From Pseudoclavibacter sp. AY1F1 (GTDB lineage Bacteria > Actinomycetota > Actinomycetes > Actinomycetales > Microbacteriaceae), in the NCBI RefSeq assembly GCF_002931075.1, contig NZ_PSTQ01000007.1, positions 124,001-188,000 of the forward strand: 64,000 nucleotides of DNA, given 5' to 3'. Below are positions 22,493 to 30,739 of this stretch, piece by piece. How positions within the stretch are numbered: position 1 is the stretch's first letter; every line of letters begins with the position of its first letter. The translations under genes and the position numbers were made by a program. Below the pieces are notes generated by a model. That model had not been told where the DNA came from and searched no databases. It saw nothing but the letters and a program-made list of their open reading frames with translations.

Positions 22493-22669
22493 TCACACCT
22501 CTTCGATACCGACGCCGCGGAGGAGGAGCCGCTGCTCACCGACCCCCGCGCGCTCGGAAACGAAGAACTGCGCGAGGAACCGCTGCACGTGCATGGCAAC
22601 CGTCGCCCCGCCGGTCGTGCGGAGTGAAATGCTCATGATCTGCCCCTCGTTCATCGCCACCTGACTCAT
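22493..22669 (-). CDS. Small hypothetical protein, 58 residues
   Basis: The open frame runs from ATG 22669 to the stop at 22493 in an otherwise empty 500-nt gap. The product (MSQVAMNEGQIMSISLRTTG at the N-terminus, then AMHVQRFLAQFFVSERAG) has a balanced composition, and its codons are mostly G/C at the third position. TACGCT lies 7 nt before the ATG, the same geometry as the leaderless genes nearby. I recognise no family; it may also be a remnant of a larger gene. Confidence 0.5.
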   Translation of the reverse strand: MSQVAMNEGQIMSISLRTTGGATVAMHVQRFLAQFFVSERAGVGEQRLLLRGVGIEEV

Positions 22670-22676
22670 TTCCGTC

Positions 22677-22682
22677 AGCGTA
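22677..22682 (-). promoter_or_regulatory. -10 hexamer TACGCT of the small 58-residue gene
   Basis: TACGCT on the minus strand ends 7 nt before ATG 22669. Confidence 0.45.
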
Positions 22683-22821
22683 CGAACCAAAGGGGCCCGA
22701 CAAGAAGCGGTGCCCGCAAGACGAGTACGCGAGGCGACACCGGACTTCTCGGGGCGAAACACAACGTCACCCACAAGCCGCGCACGAAGCGCAGACCCGG
22801 GATGCGGAGCACGATATGCGC

Positions 22822-23310
22822 ATGACATCCACCCTCACCGTCCGCCGCCTCGACATCGCATCAGTCGAAGTCACCGAGGTACTCGAAGCCCTCGACGGGG
22901 AGTACCGCAACCGGTACCGGGAGTTCTACAAAGACGACATCGGCGCCTACCCGCTGACCGACTTCATCGCACCAGACGGAGCGTTCGTCGGAATCCTCGA
23001 CGGGGAACTGCTCGTCGCGGCCGGCGCCATCCGCCGCTACGACGAGACCACCGCCGAAGTGAAGCGCATGTGGACACGGGACTCACACCGCCGCCGAGGC
23101 CTCGCCCAGCGGGTTCTCCGCGAACTCGACACCGCGGCAGGTGAGCTCGACTACACGCGCATCTTCCTCACCACCGGCTCTCGCCAGCCCGAGGCGGTTG
23201 CCCTCTACCGTGCCTCCGGCTTCGAAGGCGGCGAGCGGCGCATCCCAGAATTTGACCTCCCCGTCTTCGCGTTCGAGAAGCCCGTCAACCCAGCCCCGGT
23301 CGGACGCTGA
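22822..23310 (+). CDS. GNAT-family N-acetyltransferase
   Basis: This protein has 162 residues with the GNAT fold. AEVKRMWTRDSHRRRGLAQRVLREL holds the acetyl-CoA pyrophosphate loop (R-R-x-G-x-A type), and LTTGSRQPEAVALYRASGFE is the usual C-terminal motif. The acceptor substrate is unknown. Two nearby ATGs are possible (22816, 22822); the second has CACGAT exactly 6 nt upstream. It is followed by the hydrolase gene, which has its own -10. Confidence 0.9.
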   Translation: MTSTLTVRRLDIASVEVTEVLEALDGEYRNRYREFYKDDIGAYPLTDFIAPDGAFVGILDGELLVAAGAIRRYDETTAEVKRMWTRDSHRRRGLAQRVLRELDTAAGELDYTRIFLTTGSRQPEAVALYRASGFEGGERRIPEFDLPVFAFEKPVNPAPVGR

Positions 23311-23314
23311 GGGG

Positions 23315-23320
23315 TACCCT
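23315..23320 (+). promoter_or_regulatory. -10 hexamer TACCCT, leaderless start of hydrolase gene
   Basis: TACCCT ends 6 nt before GTG 23327. Confidence 0.6.
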
Positions 23321-23326
23321 CGGGAG

Positions 23327-24127
23327 GTGCCAGCAACTCCCCGAAACCAGCAGCCACGGCGACCCAAACGCAGCCGACTGCGGCGCACCCTCATCTGGAC
23401 CTTCTCCGTCATCGCGGGCGTCTTCGTCGCCGCGATCGCCGCGTTCCTGATCTGGGCGAACGTGGGCGTCATGGCCGCCGAAGCGGGCCCCCTCGAGGCC
23501 GTCACCACCGACCGCGCCATCACGGTGAGCGAAGTCGACGGCTCGCTGGTGCTCAGCCCGGCGGACGCGCCGAGCGACACTGGGCTCATCTTCATACCCG
23601 GCGCCAAGGTCGAGCCATCGGCCTACGCGGCGAAGCTCTCGAGCCTCGTCACGGACAGCAACATGACCGTTGTCATCCCGCAGCCCCTCCTGAACTTGGC
23701 GTTCTTCGACACCCGCACGATGGACGACTTCGCGGCAGCCGCCCCCGATGTCACGACCTGGGCCGTCGGCGGGCACTCTCTCGGCGGAGTCCGCGCCTGC
23801 CAGCTCGCCGACTCCCCCGATGTCGCCGGCCTCTTGCTGCTCGGCAGCTACTGCGCCAACGACCTCGCGGCCGACACGTCTCTCGACGTCCTCACCATCA
23901 CGGGAAGCGCCGACGGACTCACGACCCCACAGAAGGCGGCGGATGCGCGCGGCTTGCTGCCGGCGGACGCCGAGACCCTCGAGGTCGAAGGCGCGAACCA
24001 CGCCATGTTCGGCAACTACGGCCCACAGTCCGGCGACGGAACCGCGACCATCTCAGACGTGGAAGGGCGCGAGCAGATTGCCGCCGCGACCGCCACGTGG
24101 GCCGCGGAGCTGCAGCCCGCCGGTTGA
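23327..24127 (+). CDS. Membrane-anchored alpha/beta hydrolase
   Basis: This protein has 266 residues. An N-terminal basic stretch (RRPKRSRLRRTL) and one helix (about 20-42) anchor it with the enzyme outside. The fold matches the alpha/beta hydrolase family found in actinobacteria: GLIFIPGAKVEPSAYA, the nucleophile elbow GGHSLGGVRA, the acid in TITGSADGLT and the His in VEGANHAMFGNYG. The substrate is unknown. GTG 23327 has TACCCT exactly 6 nt upstream, and the longer upstream frame overlaps the GNAT gene. Confidence 0.9.
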   Translation: MPATPRNQQPRRPKRSRLRRTLIWTFSVIAGVFVAAIAAFLIWANVGVMAAEAGPLEAVTTDRAITVSEVDGSLVLSPADAPSDTGLIFIPGAKVEPSAYAAKLSSLVTDSNMTVVIPQPLLNLAFFDTRTMDDFAAAAPDVTTWAVGGHSLGGVRACQLADSPDVAGLLLLGSYCANDLAADTSLDVLTITGSADGLTTPQKAADARGLLPADAETLEVEGANHAMFGNYGPQSGDGTATISDVEGREQIAAATATWAAELQPAG

Positions 24128-24150
24128 CGCCGCCCCGATCCAGGGCGCAT

Positions 24151-24711
24151 CTACCCCTCAGCGAGCATCCGTCGCACCGTGCGCTGCACGTCGATGGACT
24201 CGTCGGGTGGGCTCGCGGCTGGCAGCGAGACGCGGTGCAGCACCACCCCGTCGATGAACGCGAAGAGAGCCGCAGCCCGAGCCGCCGGTTCGCTGACACC
24301 GAGACCGGCGACGGCGCCGACCGCCCAGCCGCGCAGCTGGTCGCGACCTATCTGGATCGCCTCCGCGACGGACTGGTTGTGGGTTCCTTCGAGGAACAGC
24401 GCGTAGCGGGCGAGCGTCTGCACGTGCCCGGCCCCGGTCATCGAATCGACTGCAGCTTCGATGGCCGCGCAGAAACGTTCGACGCTCGGCTCTCCCCACT
24501 CATACGTCAGGAGCCACTCCGCGTAGTCGCTCCGCTCCAGACGCTCGATGACACCCTCGATGAGCGCCTGGCGCGTCCGGAAGTGGTTCGACGTCGAGCC
24601 TCGCGGCAGGCCGGCCTCCGCGTCGACTCTGGCGTGCGTGAGGGCGCGCATGCCTCCGGACGCGAGCAGCTGGAGGGCGGCAGAAAGCGAACGATCACGC
24701 GTGGAGGACAC
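24151..24711 (-). CDS. TetR-family transcriptional regulator
   Basis: This repressor has 186 residues. The N-terminal helix-turn-helix reads MRALTHARVDAEAGLPRGST followed by the SNHFRTRQALIEGV recognition region; the C-terminal domain is a ligand pocket with little sequence conservation. GTG 24711 has TATAGT exactly 6 nt upstream, and a palindrome lies just beyond it. The divergent FAD-monooxygenase gene is the expected target, but it is decayed here, so the regulator may have lost its main job. Confidence 0.9.
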   Translation of the reverse strand: MSSTRDRSLSAALQLLASGGMRALTHARVDAEAGLPRGSTSNHFRTRQALIEGVIERLERSDYAEWLLTYEWGEPSVERFCAAIEAAVDSMTGAGHVQTLARYALFLEGTHNQSVAEAIQIGRDQLRGWAVGAVAGLGVSEPAARAAALFAFIDGVVLHRVSLPAASPPDESIDVQRTVRRMLAEG

Positions 24712-24717
24712 ACACGA

Positions 24718-24723
24718 ACTATA
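24718..24723 (-). promoter_or_regulatory. -10 hexamer TATAGT, leaderless start of tetR
   Basis: TATAGT on the minus strand ends 6 nt before GTG 24711. Confidence 0.6.
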
Positions 24724-24725
24724 GA

Positions 24726-24743
24726 CGTAGTGCATTCACTACG
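24726..24743. promoter_or_regulatory. Probable TetR operator
   Basis: CGTAGTG and CACTACG form a perfect 7-bp inverted repeat with a 4-bp spacer. It abuts the tetR -10 and lies 20 nt upstream of the divergent FAD-monooxygenase pseudogene, the typical site for a TetR autoregulator. Confidence 0.65.
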
Positions 24744-24762
24744 CCTGTAGTTTCCTGCGGAA

Positions 24763-25625
24763 ATGGACAGACGCGCGGTGATCATCGGCTGCGGCATCGC
24801 CGGGCTCGCGTCAGCGCTTGCTCTGCACAACGCAGGCTTCGAGGTGACGATCCGCGAGCGCGCCACCGGCCTCCCGAGAAGCGGGACGAGCCTCGGGATG
24901 TGGCCGGACGCCATGGCGGCACTCGACGCGATCGGAGTCGGTGCCCGGGTACGAGACGAGACCGAAGCACACACGGGTGGGAGCATCCGTCGCGCAGACG
25001 GGCGCGTCATCGCGAAGCTCGGCACCAGACGCGAAGCGCGCATCGTCCAGAGGCCGACCCTGCTGCGGGCGCTCTCGGACGAGGTTGAGACACGCCTCGG
25101 CTCAGGAGCGTTCGTGTGGGGTGACGACGCGCAAGCATCCGAGAACGCCTACCCCGGAACGGTGTCACCCCGCACTCTCCCGGCTACACGAACTGGTTCG
25201 CCTGCGCCCGATCGGCCCAGTTGCCGCCGAACTCGGAGCCAGACCGCCACGTCGAGAATCTGCATCACCTCTCTGGAGACTGGCACCCAGCTGTCAAGGA
25301 GGTTCTCGCTCAGGTCGCGGCGCAGTCGATCGACGCCAGGCCCCTGTACGACGTGCCTCGACTCAGTAGCTTCGTTCGCCCGGGTGTGGCGCTCGTCGGT
25401 GATGCGGCCCACGCGATGGCGCCGAACCTGGGGCGCGGAGCCTGTGAGTCACTCATCGACGCCGCGACTCTCGGTGCCGAGCTCACGCTTGTCCGCGACC
25501 TCGAAGCCGGTCTCGCCGCCTACAACCGCAGGCGTCGAGGGCCGAGCCAGCGCACCAGGCTGGGCTCGCGGTTCCTGAATCGACTGACCACGGGGCCGCT
25601 GACAGTGCTCGTCAACGCACGCTAG
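24763..25625 (+). pseudogene. FAD-dependent monooxygenase, frameshifted and internally deleted
   Basis: The first frame opens with the FAD-binding motif GCGIAGLASALALHNAGF and runs intact to about residue 128. After about 25150 the homology moves to another frame (HSPGYTNW near 25173-25196, then the C-terminal motif VALVGDAAHAMAPNLGRG near 25385) and ends at 25625. Both halves belong to a PheA/TfdB-type flavin monooxygenase of about 380-400 residues. The two parts total only about 280 codons, so roughly 100 central residues, including the DG(A/I)HS region, are missing besides the frame change. I read this as a decayed gene; a sequencing error alone would not explain the missing core. Confidence 0.8.
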
Positions 25626-25638
25626 GGCGATGACTCCC

Positions 25639-26016
25639 CTACTGGTGGATGTGCTGACGCCAGTCAGACGGGAGGCGGTCGGCGGGTCCTGGTGTTGCCA
25701 CGTCGTCGGGCTTGGAGGTCGGGGCGGCGAGCTCTGGCCCGTCGAGCGACACCTCGCCGGTGAAGTCCCAGTACCAGCTCTCCCCTGGCTCGAAGGATTG
25801 CATGTAGCGGTGGCCCGTCTCGCGGTAGTGCGCCGTCGCGTGCTGCGCGGGTGACGAGTCGCAGCATCCGATGTGCCCGCACGCCGCGCATCGCCTGAGG
25901 TGCACCCACCACCCCTGGGCGGCATCGCACTCGACGCAGCCCCCGGTTCCGATCGGCGTTGCGGAGACGTCCACGCCTGCGGAGTCAGCGGACAGGACTG
26001 TAGCTTCGTTGCTCAT
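25639..26016 (-). CDS. UBP-type zinc finger protein
   Basis: This protein has 125 residues. The zinc-finger region (about 25-95) reads GGCVECDAAQGWWVHLRRC, then CGHIGCCDSS and HATAHYRETGH, with all the Cys and His ligands of the UBP zinc finger. In eukaryotes this finger binds the free ubiquitin C-terminus; in bacteria, which lack ubiquitin, the target is unknown. ATG 26016 overlaps the stop of the upstream membrane-protein gene (ATGA), implying coupling; TACGCT also lies 6 nt upstream. Confidence 0.9.
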   Translation of the reverse strand: MSNEATVLSADSAGVDVSATPIGTGGCVECDAAQGWWVHLRRCAACGHIGCCDSSPAQHATAHYRETGHRYMQSFEPGESWYWDFTGEVSLDGPELAAPTSKPDDVATPGPADRLPSDWRQHIHQ

Positions 26017-26306
26017 GAGCGAAGCGTACGCTCGTGCCGCGTGTGCGCGATGAGACCGGGCACAAACAGCACGAGGGCGACTGGCAGCAGCGCGAACAGC
26101 CCGATGACGTGCCAGAGCTGCCCCGCGGCGACGACCGCCAGGAGCGCCCCGCCCATCCGCAGCCAGCTCGCGAGTTTCGGGGTGCCAGGCGGGTCCTTGA
26201 AGATCGGGAGCCGTCGTCCGGCGCCCGCCCTGCCGACAAGGAAGTGCGCCCAGGTCGTGAGCCCGAGGCTGAGCCCGAGCAGCACGGCACCCACGATGAA
26301 CATCAC
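26013..26306 (-). CDS. Small membrane protein of unknown function
   Basis: This protein has 97 residues with two or three hydrophobic helices (about 2-24, 50-68 and 70-88) around a basic loop (RAGAGRRLPIFKDPPGTPKL). No family recognised. GTG 26306 has TACAGT exactly 6 nt upstream; the open frame extends further 5' without support. It precedes and overlaps the UBP zinc-finger gene by 4 nt. Confidence 0.75.
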   Translation of the reverse strand: MMFIVGAVLLGLSLGLTTWAHFLVGRAGAGRRLPIFKDPPGTPKLASWLRMGGALLAVVAAGQLWHVIGLFALLPVALVLFVPGLIAHTRHERTLRS

Positions 26307-26312
26307 GCTGCC

Positions 26313-26318
26313 ACTGTA
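26313..26318 (-). promoter_or_regulatory. -10 hexamer TACAGT, leaderless start
   Basis: TACAGT on the minus strand ends 6 nt before GTG 26306. Confidence 0.6.
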
Positions 26319-26441
26319 ATGGAGCTTCACGTTACGGCCCACGACGGCAACCCCGACACGCCCCCGCACGCTCCCCGAGATTCAAGGCACGATGGATGCA
26401 GACGGCCCGCCCGGGGCCGCCGGCGGCAAGGAGCACACCAC

Positions 26442-27845
26442 GTGAGCGAAGCAGCAGACCCGACCAGCGCACCCCGAGAGTCCAGGGCAACCCGCGGGAT
26501 CAGGGTGGGCGCATCCCCCACGACCCCGAGCAGCACCTACCTGGACCTCGTCGCTGCCGAGACTGCCATCGCAGCCGCTGCCGCGCCACGGATCACCTCA
26601 GCTCATGACGGGGCATCCGGCGATGACGCCGCCGCGATCCGTGCGGCCTCCGATTCCCTGCAGCCTGAACTCGTCGAGCTGTCGCACCGCATCTTCGAGT
26701 ACGCCGAGGAGGGTTTCGAGGAGACGCAGAGCGTCGCCGACATCGCCGAGCTCCTCGCCGAGCACGGCATCACGGCCCAGGTGGGCGCCTTTGGGCTCGA
26801 CACCGCCCTGGTCGCCGAGCTTGTCGTCGGAGAGGCAGCACCGGATGCGCCGACCGTCGCGATCCTCGCCGAGTACGACGCCCTGCCCGGTGTCGGGCAC
26901 GGCTGCGGGCACAACATCATCGCCGCCTCGGCAGTGGGCGCCTTCCTCTCGCTTGTCGAGGCGAACCGCACGCGGCAGCTTCCAGCAGGTCGCGTCCTCC
27001 TCTACGGCACCCCCGCAGAGGAAGGCGGGAACGGCAAGGAAATCATGGCAAGGGCCGGCGCCTTCGAGGGCGTCGATGCCGCCGTCATGATCCACCCGTT
27101 CGGCTACGACGTGACCGACCAGCCCTTCATCGGGCGGCGCATCCTGCGCGTGCGCTACTACGGGGTGCCCGCGCACGCCTCGGCGTCACCGTTCCAGGGC
27201 CGCAACGCGCTCGACGCGGCGAACCTGAACTATCAGGCCACGGGCCTGCTGCGGCAGCACCTCTACCCGGGCGACCGCATCCACGGCGTCATCGTCAACG
27301 GCGGTCAACGCCCCAACGTCGTACCGGAGTTCGCGGAACTGGAATACTACGTGCGCTCGAACGCGGCGGAGACCCTCAAAGAGCTGAGCCTCCGCCTCGA
27401 GGACATCGCCAACGGCATCGCCCTCGCCACCGGCACGGGAGTCGAGGTCGAGTGGGACCCGCTTCCGTTCACGATGCCGCTGCGCTACAACACACCGCTC
27501 TCCGAACGATGGGCCGTGCACCAGGAGTCCAGGGGCCGTCGTGTGCTGACGAAGGCGTCCGTGCCGGCGCACCTCGCCGCATCCACCGACTTCGGCAACG
27601 TCAGCGTGCGCGTGCCCGGCATCCACCCGGTCATCGCGATCAGCCCGCCTGACGTGAGCTTGCACACGCGCGAGTTCGCCGAGTACGCGACAAGCGACGC
27701 GGCGAGCACCGCCATCGCCGACGCGAGCTCTGGCCTCGCACTCGTGGCCGCCGACTTCCTTGCTGACTCCAACCTCCGAGCTGCCGCCCGCGCCGACTTC
27801 GACGCGGCCGGCGGCGCACTCGACGTCGAAGGGTTCTTCTCTTGA
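26442..27845 (+). CDS. M20-family amidohydrolase (AbgB-like)
   Basis: This enzyme has 467 residues. Metal ligands appear in the M20 order: GVGHGCGHN near residue 152, TPAEEGGNG with the Glu pair near 190, and MIHPFGYD near 217; a dimerisation domain (PAHASASPFQGRNALDA) follows. This arrangement fits the aminobenzoyl-glutamate hydrolase B/amidohydrolase branch, which splits N-acyl amino acids or small peptides. GTG 26442 follows an AAGGAG ribosome site. Its stop overlaps the start of an ATP-grasp ligase, so a bond-breaking and a bond-forming enzyme are translated together. Confidence 0.92.
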   Translation: MSEAADPTSAPRESRATRGIRVGASPTTPSSTYLDLVAAETAIAAAAAPRITSAHDGASGDDAAAIRAASDSLQPELVELSHRIFEYAEEGFEETQSVADIAELLAEHGITAQVGAFGLDTALVAELVVGEAAPDAPTVAILAEYDALPGVGHGCGHNIIAASAVGAFLSLVEANRTRQLPAGRVLLYGTPAEEGGNGKEIMARAGAFEGVDAAVMIHPFGYDVTDQPFIGRRILRVRYYGVPAHASASPFQGRNALDAANLNYQATGLLRQHLYPGDRIHGVIVNGGQRPNVVPEFAELEYYVRSNAAETLKELSLRLEDIANGIALATGTGVEVEWDPLPFTMPLRYNTPLSERWAVHQESRGRRVLTKASVPAHLAASTDFGNVSVRVPGIHPVIAISPPDVSLHTREFAEYATSDAASTAIADASSGLALVAADFLADSNLRAAARADFDAAGGALDVEGFFS

Positions 27846-28891
27846 GCACACCCATCCCCTCGCAGCCCAGCTCCTCGCAGCCCCAGGCATCCACCCCCGT
27901 CGTGTACGCCCTGCACGAGAACCCGGAGTGGTGGCCGCCCTTCCAGGCAGCGTTCGAAGCCGCAGGCGTTCCAGTCGTCGAGTGGCGACTCATCGAGGGT
28001 GTGCTCGACATCGACGCGCTCCCGCCTGAGGGCATCTTCTGGTCGCGCATCAGCGCCTCGTCGCACACCCGCGACCACGCGCTCTCCAAGGACTACGCGC
28101 GCTCTGTACTGAACTGGGTGGAGGCCGCAGGGCGCCGTACCGTCAACGGCCGCCGCGCCATCGAGCTCGAGGTCAGCAAGGTCGATCAGCTGACGCTGCT
28201 CCGCCGGGCAGGCATCGACACCCCGCGCACGCTTGCCGTCATCGGCAAGCAGGGGCTGCGGGATGCGGCGCGCGAGTTCCCTACGCCGTTCATCACGAAG
28301 CACAACCAGGGCGGCAAGGGCCTCGGCGTGCGCCGCTTCGACGACTTCGCAGACTTCGAGGCCTACCTCGACTCCCCCGAGTTCGAGGAGCCGCTCGACG
28401 GCATCACGCTCCTGCAGGAGTACCTGCGGCCAGCTGGCGGGTTCATCACGCGCGTCGAGATCGTCGGCGGCGAGCACATCTACTCGATCGCGGCTGACAC
28501 CATCCACGGCGGCTTCCAGCTCTGCCCCGCGGATGCGTGCGCGATCGACCCCGACACAGGCCGCCCCGTCGTCCCCCCAGGCGCGGAGCTCGCGCCGGAA
28601 CCCGGCACCTCGATCTTCTCGCTCCGACAGGGCGGCCACGACGACCTCGTCGAACGCCTCGTCGCCTTCACGAAGGACATCGGGCTGGAGATCGCGGGCA
28701 TCGAGTTCATCGAGACCGAGGAAGGTCGCCAGGTGGTCTACGACATCAACACGAACACGAACTACAACGCCGACGTGGAGCGCGCCGCCGAAGGCTCTGG
28801 CCCTGGCGCGATCGCGGCGTACCTTGGCCGGATCCTGCGCGAGACCTACCCGGAGAATCGAGCACGGCCCGAGACCAGCGCGACGATGTGA
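27842..28891 (+). CDS. ATP-grasp ligase (RimK-like)
   Basis: This enzyme has 349 residues with an ATP-grasp core: KVDQLTLLRRAGIDTPRTL, the nucleotide-binding TPFITKHNQGGKGLGVRRF, ITLLQEYL with the hinge region, and the metal-binding GIEFIETEEGRQVVYDINTNTNY. ATP-grasp enzymes join a carboxylate to an amine through an acyl-phosphate; RimK relatives add glutamate. TTG 27842 overlaps the amidohydrolase stop (TTGA). The N-terminal Ser/Pro/Gln stretch is not conserved. The substrate is unknown; the coupling suggests both enzymes act on related amides. Confidence 0.88.
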   Translation: MSTPIPSQPSSSQPQASTPVVYALHENPEWWPPFQAAFEAAGVPVVEWRLIEGVLDIDALPPEGIFWSRISASSHTRDHALSKDYARSVLNWVEAAGRRTVNGRRAIELEVSKVDQLTLLRRAGIDTPRTLAVIGKQGLRDAAREFPTPFITKHNQGGKGLGVRRFDDFADFEAYLDSPEFEEPLDGITLLQEYLRPAGGFITRVEIVGGEHIYSIAADTIHGGFQLCPADACAIDPDTGRPVVPPGAELAPEPGTSIFSLRQGGHDDLVERLVAFTKDIGLEIAGIEFIETEEGRQVVYDINTNTNYNADVERAAEGSGPGAIAAYLGRILRETYPENRARPETSATM

Positions 28892-28921
28892 ATCGTGGTT
28901 GGCTAGGCTCGTGATGCGCCG

Positions 28922-30739
28922 ATGACCTCAAAGCCCCGCCAGATCCAGGAACTGCGTCGGATGCTCTTCGAGGTCTTCTCGGTCTCGACGAGGCGCAAGC
29001 TGATCCTGCTGGTGCTCGGCACCACGTTCGCCTCGGTGCTGGACCTGGTCGGGGTGCTCGCCATGGTGCCGCTCATGTCTGCGCTCAGCGGCGACATGTC
29101 CGCGACGATCGCTGGGGCCAAGCTCCTCGACCCGCTGCTTCCCCCCACCTCGAGCCCGAACTACATGCTCGCGGCCGCGGGGCTGCTCGCCGGCGCGTTC
29201 ATCCTCAAGGCCGTCTTCGGTCTCGTATTTCGCTGGTGGGCGTCAGGAGTCCTCGCGCACGAGCACGTCCGGGTCGCCTCAAACCTCATGCGCCGACACT
29301 TGCTCGCGCCCTACTCGATGCACCGCCGCCGCGGCTACGCGGAGCTGTCGAATGTCCTCGGCACGGTCGTCGGGATGGCGTTCAGAGCCATCTCGACGGT
29401 GCTCGGGATCATCGCCGAAGTGCTGTCGCTGCTCATGCTCGCTGTCGCCGTCATGATCATCCAGCCGGTCCTGGCGATCGCCTCATTTGCTCTCATCGCG
29501 ATCCTCGGCTTCGTCTTCCAACGGGTCGTGCGAGCACGCCAGGAGCGTCTCGGGCGCCTGAGCATCCAACTGTCACAGGCCTCTGGGGCCGCGACGCTGC
29601 AAGCCTACGGAGGCGCCCAGGAAGTCAAGCTCCGAGACAACGCGGGCCCGTTCGTCGACGAGTTCGAGCGTGCCAACAGTCGATCAGTGGATGCGCAGCG
29701 TCAGCTGGGCTTCCTCGCCGAGCTGCCGAAGCACGTCTTCGAGATCGTGTTCGTGTTTGTGCTCGCGGGGGCAGCGGTCGTGCTGTTCTTGACGACGGGC
29801 GGCAGTGGCGCCTCCCTGGTCGCGCTCGCGACGTTCGGCGTCGCTGGCGTGCGGATGCTGCCGAGCGCCGTCCGCCTGCTCGGCTCGGCCGGGGCGCTCA
29901 AGGCCTCCTGGCCCGGCGTCGAGGCGCTCCTCGAGGAATACGACGAGCTCGATGAGCTGGACGAGCACGTGCCCCCGCTCGGGGAGGTGAGCTTCGCGGG
30001 CGACCTGAACATCGACGGGGTGAGCTTCGCGTACGCGGATGCGCCGGACATCCAGGTGCTGAAGGGTGTTGCGCTGAGGGTGCCGCGCGGTTCGAGTGTC
30101 GCTCTGGTCGGACCATCTGGCTCTGGGAAGAGCACGCTCGTCGACCTCGTCCTGGGACTCCAGCGGGCGGGCGCTGGACTGCTCACCTCGGGAGGGCTCG
30201 ACATCTGGACGTCGATCGGTGACTGGCGGGCCGACGTTGCCGTCGTGCCGCAGGAGGTGTTCCTCCTGAACGACACGCTCCGGAAGAACATCGTCTTCGA
30301 TGTCCCAGACGAGGCCATCGACGAGGACCTCCTCGCCGACGTCGTCCGCCGAGCCCAGCTCGACGACCTCGTGTCAGCCAGCGCTGACGGTCTGGATCTG
30401 GTGGTGGGCGACCGCGGTGCGAGGATCTCCGGCGGGCAACGACAGCGCGTGGGGATCGCGCGCGCCCTGTACCGACGCCCGCGGCTGCTGGTGCTCGACG
30501 AGGCGACAAGCGCCCTCGACAACATCACCGAGCAGCGCATCACAGAGACCATCACCGCGCTGCACGGCGACATCACGGTGGTTGTTGTCGCGCACCGGCT
30601 GTCGACCATCCGCGACGTGGATCAGTTTGTGGTCCTCGATGGGGGCCGCGTCGTCGCAACAGGATCGTTCGACGACGTCGAGGCGCAGAGCCCACTCTTC
30701 GCGGAGCTCGTGCGCCTCGCGTCGCTTCGACGCAGCTAG
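28922..30739 (+). CDS. ABC exporter, fused permease-ATPase (PglK-like)
   Basis: This half-transporter has 605 residues. Six membrane helices occupy about 25-310, and the opening FASVLDLVGVLAMVPLMSALSG is like PglK and related lipid-linked-oligosaccharide flippases. The ATPase has Walker A GPSGSGKST (near 397), signature ISGGQRQRVG (near 503), Walker B LLVLDEATSALD and the H-loop VAHRLST. It works as a homodimer. A role in flipping surface glycans fits the sugar cluster 3-8 kb downstream, but this is inference. Its stop shares CTAG with the convergent monooxygenase stop. Confidence 0.92.
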   Translation: MTSKPRQIQELRRMLFEVFSVSTRRKLILLVLGTTFASVLDLVGVLAMVPLMSALSGDMSATIAGAKLLDPLLPPTSSPNYMLAAAGLLAGAFILKAVFGLVFRWWASGVLAHEHVRVASNLMRRHLLAPYSMHRRRGYAELSNVLGTVVGMAFRAISTVLGIIAEVLSLLMLAVAVMIIQPVLAIASFALIAILGFVFQRVVRARQERLGRLSIQLSQASGAATLQAYGGAQEVKLRDNAGPFVDEFERANSRSVDAQRQLGFLAELPKHVFEIVFVFVLAGAAVVLFLTTGGSGASLVALATFGVAGVRMLPSAVRLLGSAGALKASWPGVEALLEEYDELDELDEHVPPLGEVSFAGDLNIDGVSFAYADAPDIQVLKGVALRVPRGSSVALVGPSGSGKSTLVDLVLGLQRAGAGLLTSGGLDIWTSIGDWRADVAVVPQEVFLLNDTLRKNIVFDVPDEAIDEDLLADVVRRAQLDDLVSASADGLDLVVGDRGARISGGQRQRVGIARALYRRPRLLVLDEATSALDNITEQRITETITALHGDITVVVVAHRLSTIRDVDQFVVLDGGRVVATGSFDDVEAQSPLFAELVRLASLRRS

